This document shows positions 19,418 to 20,883 of a DNA stretch of 20,883 nt, piece after piece. Position 1 is the stretch's first letter. Every line of letters begins with the position of its first letter. Source of the stretch: a virus; IMG/VR virus record IMGVR_UViG_3300032050_006029, positions 1 through 20,883 of that record; one strand, written 5' to 3'. The notes under the pieces are model-generated. The model was not told where the DNA came from and did not search any database. It saw only the letters and a list, made by a program, of their open reading frames with translations. A program made the position numbers and the translations under genes.

Positions 19418-20365
19418 ATGGCATATGTATCAACAGCCTCAGATAATCTCGGAGGAACCGCTGGTGGTGCTGGTCTAGTTCAAAAGGCGTATGACCGTCT
19501 TTTGGAATTTGCTCTCCGTTCAGAACCCCTAATTCGTTCTGTCGCAGATAAGCGCCCAGCAAAGCAAGCAATCCCAGGTTCAACAGTCGTTCTACAACGC
19601 TATGTTGACCTATCAACAGCAACAACAGCATTAACAGAAACAACTGACCCAGATGCAGTAGCAATGTCTACACCAACATCTGTAACCATTACTCTTAACG
19701 AGTATGGTAACTCAGTTCTTGTTACTCGTGCGTTGGAACTCTTCAGCCTTGCTGATGTAGACCCAGCAATCGCTAACATTATTGCATTCAACCTAGCAGA
19801 TTCTATTGACTCAGTTGCAATGACTACTCTTCGCGGTGGTTCAAACGTAATCTACTCAGGTTCAACTGCAACATCAACAGCAACAATTACTGCTGCTGCA
19901 ACAATCTCTTCTGCAAACATCCGCCGCGCAGTGGCTAAGTTACGCGCTAACAAGGCAGTTGCTCGCAAGGGTTCACTCTACTGGGCTGGTATCCACCCAG
20001 AAGTTTCACACGACCTTCGTGCTGAAACAGGTTCTGCTGGATGGTTGCTTCCAAACCAATACGGTTCTGCACAAGACCGCATCTGGGCTGGAGAAATCGG
20101 ACAATATGAAGGTGCATACTTCGTAGAATCTGCACGTCTTTACAACGCAACAGATGGTTCTTCATCAGCACGCAACTACCGCACAATTATCTGTGGACAA
20201 CAAGCACTTGCAGAAGCAGTTGCTGAAGAGCCACACGTAGTTATCGGACCAGTCGTTGACCGCTTGATGCGTCACCGTCCAATGGGTTGGTATGGAGTTC
20301 TAGGCTTTGCTCGCTACCGCGAAGAAGCACTATTCCGTATCGAATCAGGTTCATCAATCGCATAG
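19418..20365 (+). CDS. major capsid protein, N4-gp56-like (HK97 fold)
   Basis: The 315-residue product builds the icosahedral head shell. The N-terminal arm MAYVSTASDNLGGTAGGAG is followed by VQKAYDRLLEFALRSEPLIR and PGSTVVLQRYVDLSTATTAL, then TETTDPDAVAMSTPTSVTIT and NEYGNSVLVTRALEL. This order is characteristic of the N4-gp56 family of capsid proteins. The C-terminal part has a P-domain helix (IRRAVAKLRANKAVARKG), IHPEVSHDLRAETG and a final GWYGVLGFARYREEALFRIE. Length is normal for the family, and there is no obvious N-terminal delta domain. It is preceded by scaffold and a very strong ribosome binding site, as expected for the most abundant virion protein. Confidence 0.92.
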   Translation: MAYVSTASDNLGGTAGGAGLVQKAYDRLLEFALRSEPLIRSVADKRPAKQAIPGSTVVLQRYVDLSTATTALTETTDPDAVAMSTPTSVTITLNEYGNSVLVTRALELFSLADVDPAIANIIAFNLADSIDSVAMTTLRGGSNVIYSGSTATSTATITAAATISSANIRRAVAKLRANKAVARKGSLYWAGIHPEVSHDLRAETGSAGWLLPNQYGSAQDRIWAGEIGQYEGAYFVESARLYNATDGSSSARNYRTIICGQQALAEAVAEEPHVVIGPVVDRLMRHRPMGWYGVLGFARYREEALFRIESGSSIA

Positions 20366-20379
20366 TTGATTGAAGGTAG

Positions 20380-20401
20380 ACCAGGGGCTTCGGCTCCTGG
20401 T
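20380..20401 (+). terminator. stable TTCG hairpin after the capsid gene
   Basis: ACCAGGGGC-TTCG-GCTCCTGGT is a nine-pair stem (one G-T wobble) capped by the stable UUCG tetraloop. Only a short T run (TTT) follows, so it may act as a partial terminator or protect the capsid mRNA 3' end while allowing read-through into the next genes. Confidence 0.65.
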
Positions 20402-20427
20402 TTACATTGAGTCCACTAAGGAGAACT

Positions 20428-20697
20428 ATGGCTAATTACACATTCAAGACACCAGTAGTTAAAGAAGCACCTATTGGTCTTCATCGCCTGTTCTACTTTT
20501 TCAAAGGCGACAAGGGAATAACAATCATCAAGAATGGCGGAACTTATTCTCAGGTTCGTTTTATACTGGATGAAACATTAGATGACTACACCGAAACTTA
20601 TCGTGGTGGTTATGAGTATACAGTTGACGATACTACAAAGGCAGCACTTATCGCTGGTGGTGTAGGAGTCACAGAGGCAAACTTTATAGCACAATAG
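20428..20697 (+). CDS. head-tail region hypothetical protein, 89 residues
   Basis: The product starts MANYTFKTPVVKEAPIGLHR and is mostly beta by eye (LFYFFKGDKGITIIKNGGTY), ending with RGGYEYTVDDTTKAALIAGG. AAGGAG lies before the ATG and fixes the start, although the frame extends upstream. Small beta-rich proteins with this ending recur downstream of capsid genes in actinophages as far as I recall, and may be head decoration or connector parts. No function is proven. Confidence 0.8.
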   Translation: MANYTFKTPVVKEAPIGLHRLFYFFKGDKGITIIKNGGTYSQVRFILDETLDDYTETYRGGYEYTVDDTTKAALIAGGVGVTEANFIAQ

Positions 20698-20705
20698 GGG
20701 ACAAT

Positions 20706-20883
20706 ATGAAACACTGGGAATACCATCCAGTCTACGATGAGACTTGCTTCGGATGTAAAGCGGGAACGCTGCAGATGAATGCAGGAGATGCAACAAGAGA
20801 TATACCAGATAAGAAATGGAATGCAGAACTGCAAGCCTACAGAGATGCTAGGGACCAGGGAATGCAACCAGCAGGAACAAGTA
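20706..20883 (+). CDS. conserved actinophage structural-region protein, 3' end outside the window
   Basis: The frame starts MKHWEYHPVYDETCFGCKAG and is open to the window end after 59 codons. The C-x2-C pair (CFGCK), followed by LQMNAGDATR and a helix with YRDARDQGMQPAGTS, matches a pattern I recall from small actinophage proteins located near head-tail genes. GGGGACA precedes the ATG. The two cysteines suggest a zinc knuckle or redox pair. The rest of the gene and its role cannot be judged here. Confidence 0.78.
   Translation, partial: MKHWEYHPVYDETCFGCKAGTLQMNAGDATRDIPDKKWNAELQAYRDARDQGMQPAGTS

Noticed and set aside
1-20883. CRISPR arrays, insertion sequences or an integrase/attachment site
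   Set aside because: No regularly spaced repeats, transposase or recombinase motifs, or tRNA-end duplications were seen on either strand.

Overview
This window looks like part of the genome of a tailed phage (or its prophage) of a moderately AT-rich actinobacterium. Two gene families point to an actinobacterial host: a WhiB-type iron-sulfur regulator, a family largely confined to Actinobacteria and their phages, and a secreted lytic enzyme with the C-terminus typical of the actinobacterial APF/transglycosylase family. Placing the host near the low-GC freshwater Nanopelagicales (acI) is an inference from base composition and gene style only. No integrase, tRNA, insertion sequence or CRISPR array was seen.

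Region 1 (1-288, + strand) is the 3' end of a gene for a small sigma-70 region-4-like protein. Region 2 (285-4862, - strand) is a very compact leftward operon of 19 small genes, most joined by ATGA or TAATG overlaps. One recognisable promoter lies at 4833-4862. The operon encodes a WhiB regulator, an FmdB-type zinc ribbon and four other Cys-pair microproteins, a helix-turn-helix microprotein, a secreted lytic transglycosylase, three small membrane proteins and several conserved phage proteins of unknown role.

The most striking observation is in this operon. Its only three substantial intergenic gaps (near 2952-3065, 3860-3959 and 4410-4506) each hold the same RNA fold. A GCCT.../...AGGC closing stem encloses two hairpins in a three-way junction, and a further hairpin follows before the ribosome binding site. 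The stems differ in sequence between copies but all pair, which is compensatory variation within one window. I do not recognise this as a known riboswitch or tRNA, so it is a candidate undescribed structured RNA family.

Region 3 (4863-5511) is a divergent control region without convincing genes. It holds two palindromes with a TGTCGACA core, a terminator-like hairpin, more hairpins separated by TATATA tracts, and an exact 18-bp repeat.

Region 4 (5512-20883, + strand) is the DNA-packaging and head module: large terminase with a TerS-like N-terminal domain, a small basic protein, portal, a proteasome-beta-like peptidase, two small proteins, a 1897-residue protein with an embedded ParB-like domain, two further probable internal virion proteins, a scaffold-like protein, the N4-gp56-type major capsid protein and two downstream genes, the last cut by the window end. 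The module would build a procapsid around portal and scaffold and package DNA through the terminase; the large proteins before the scaffold may be ejected with the DNA.
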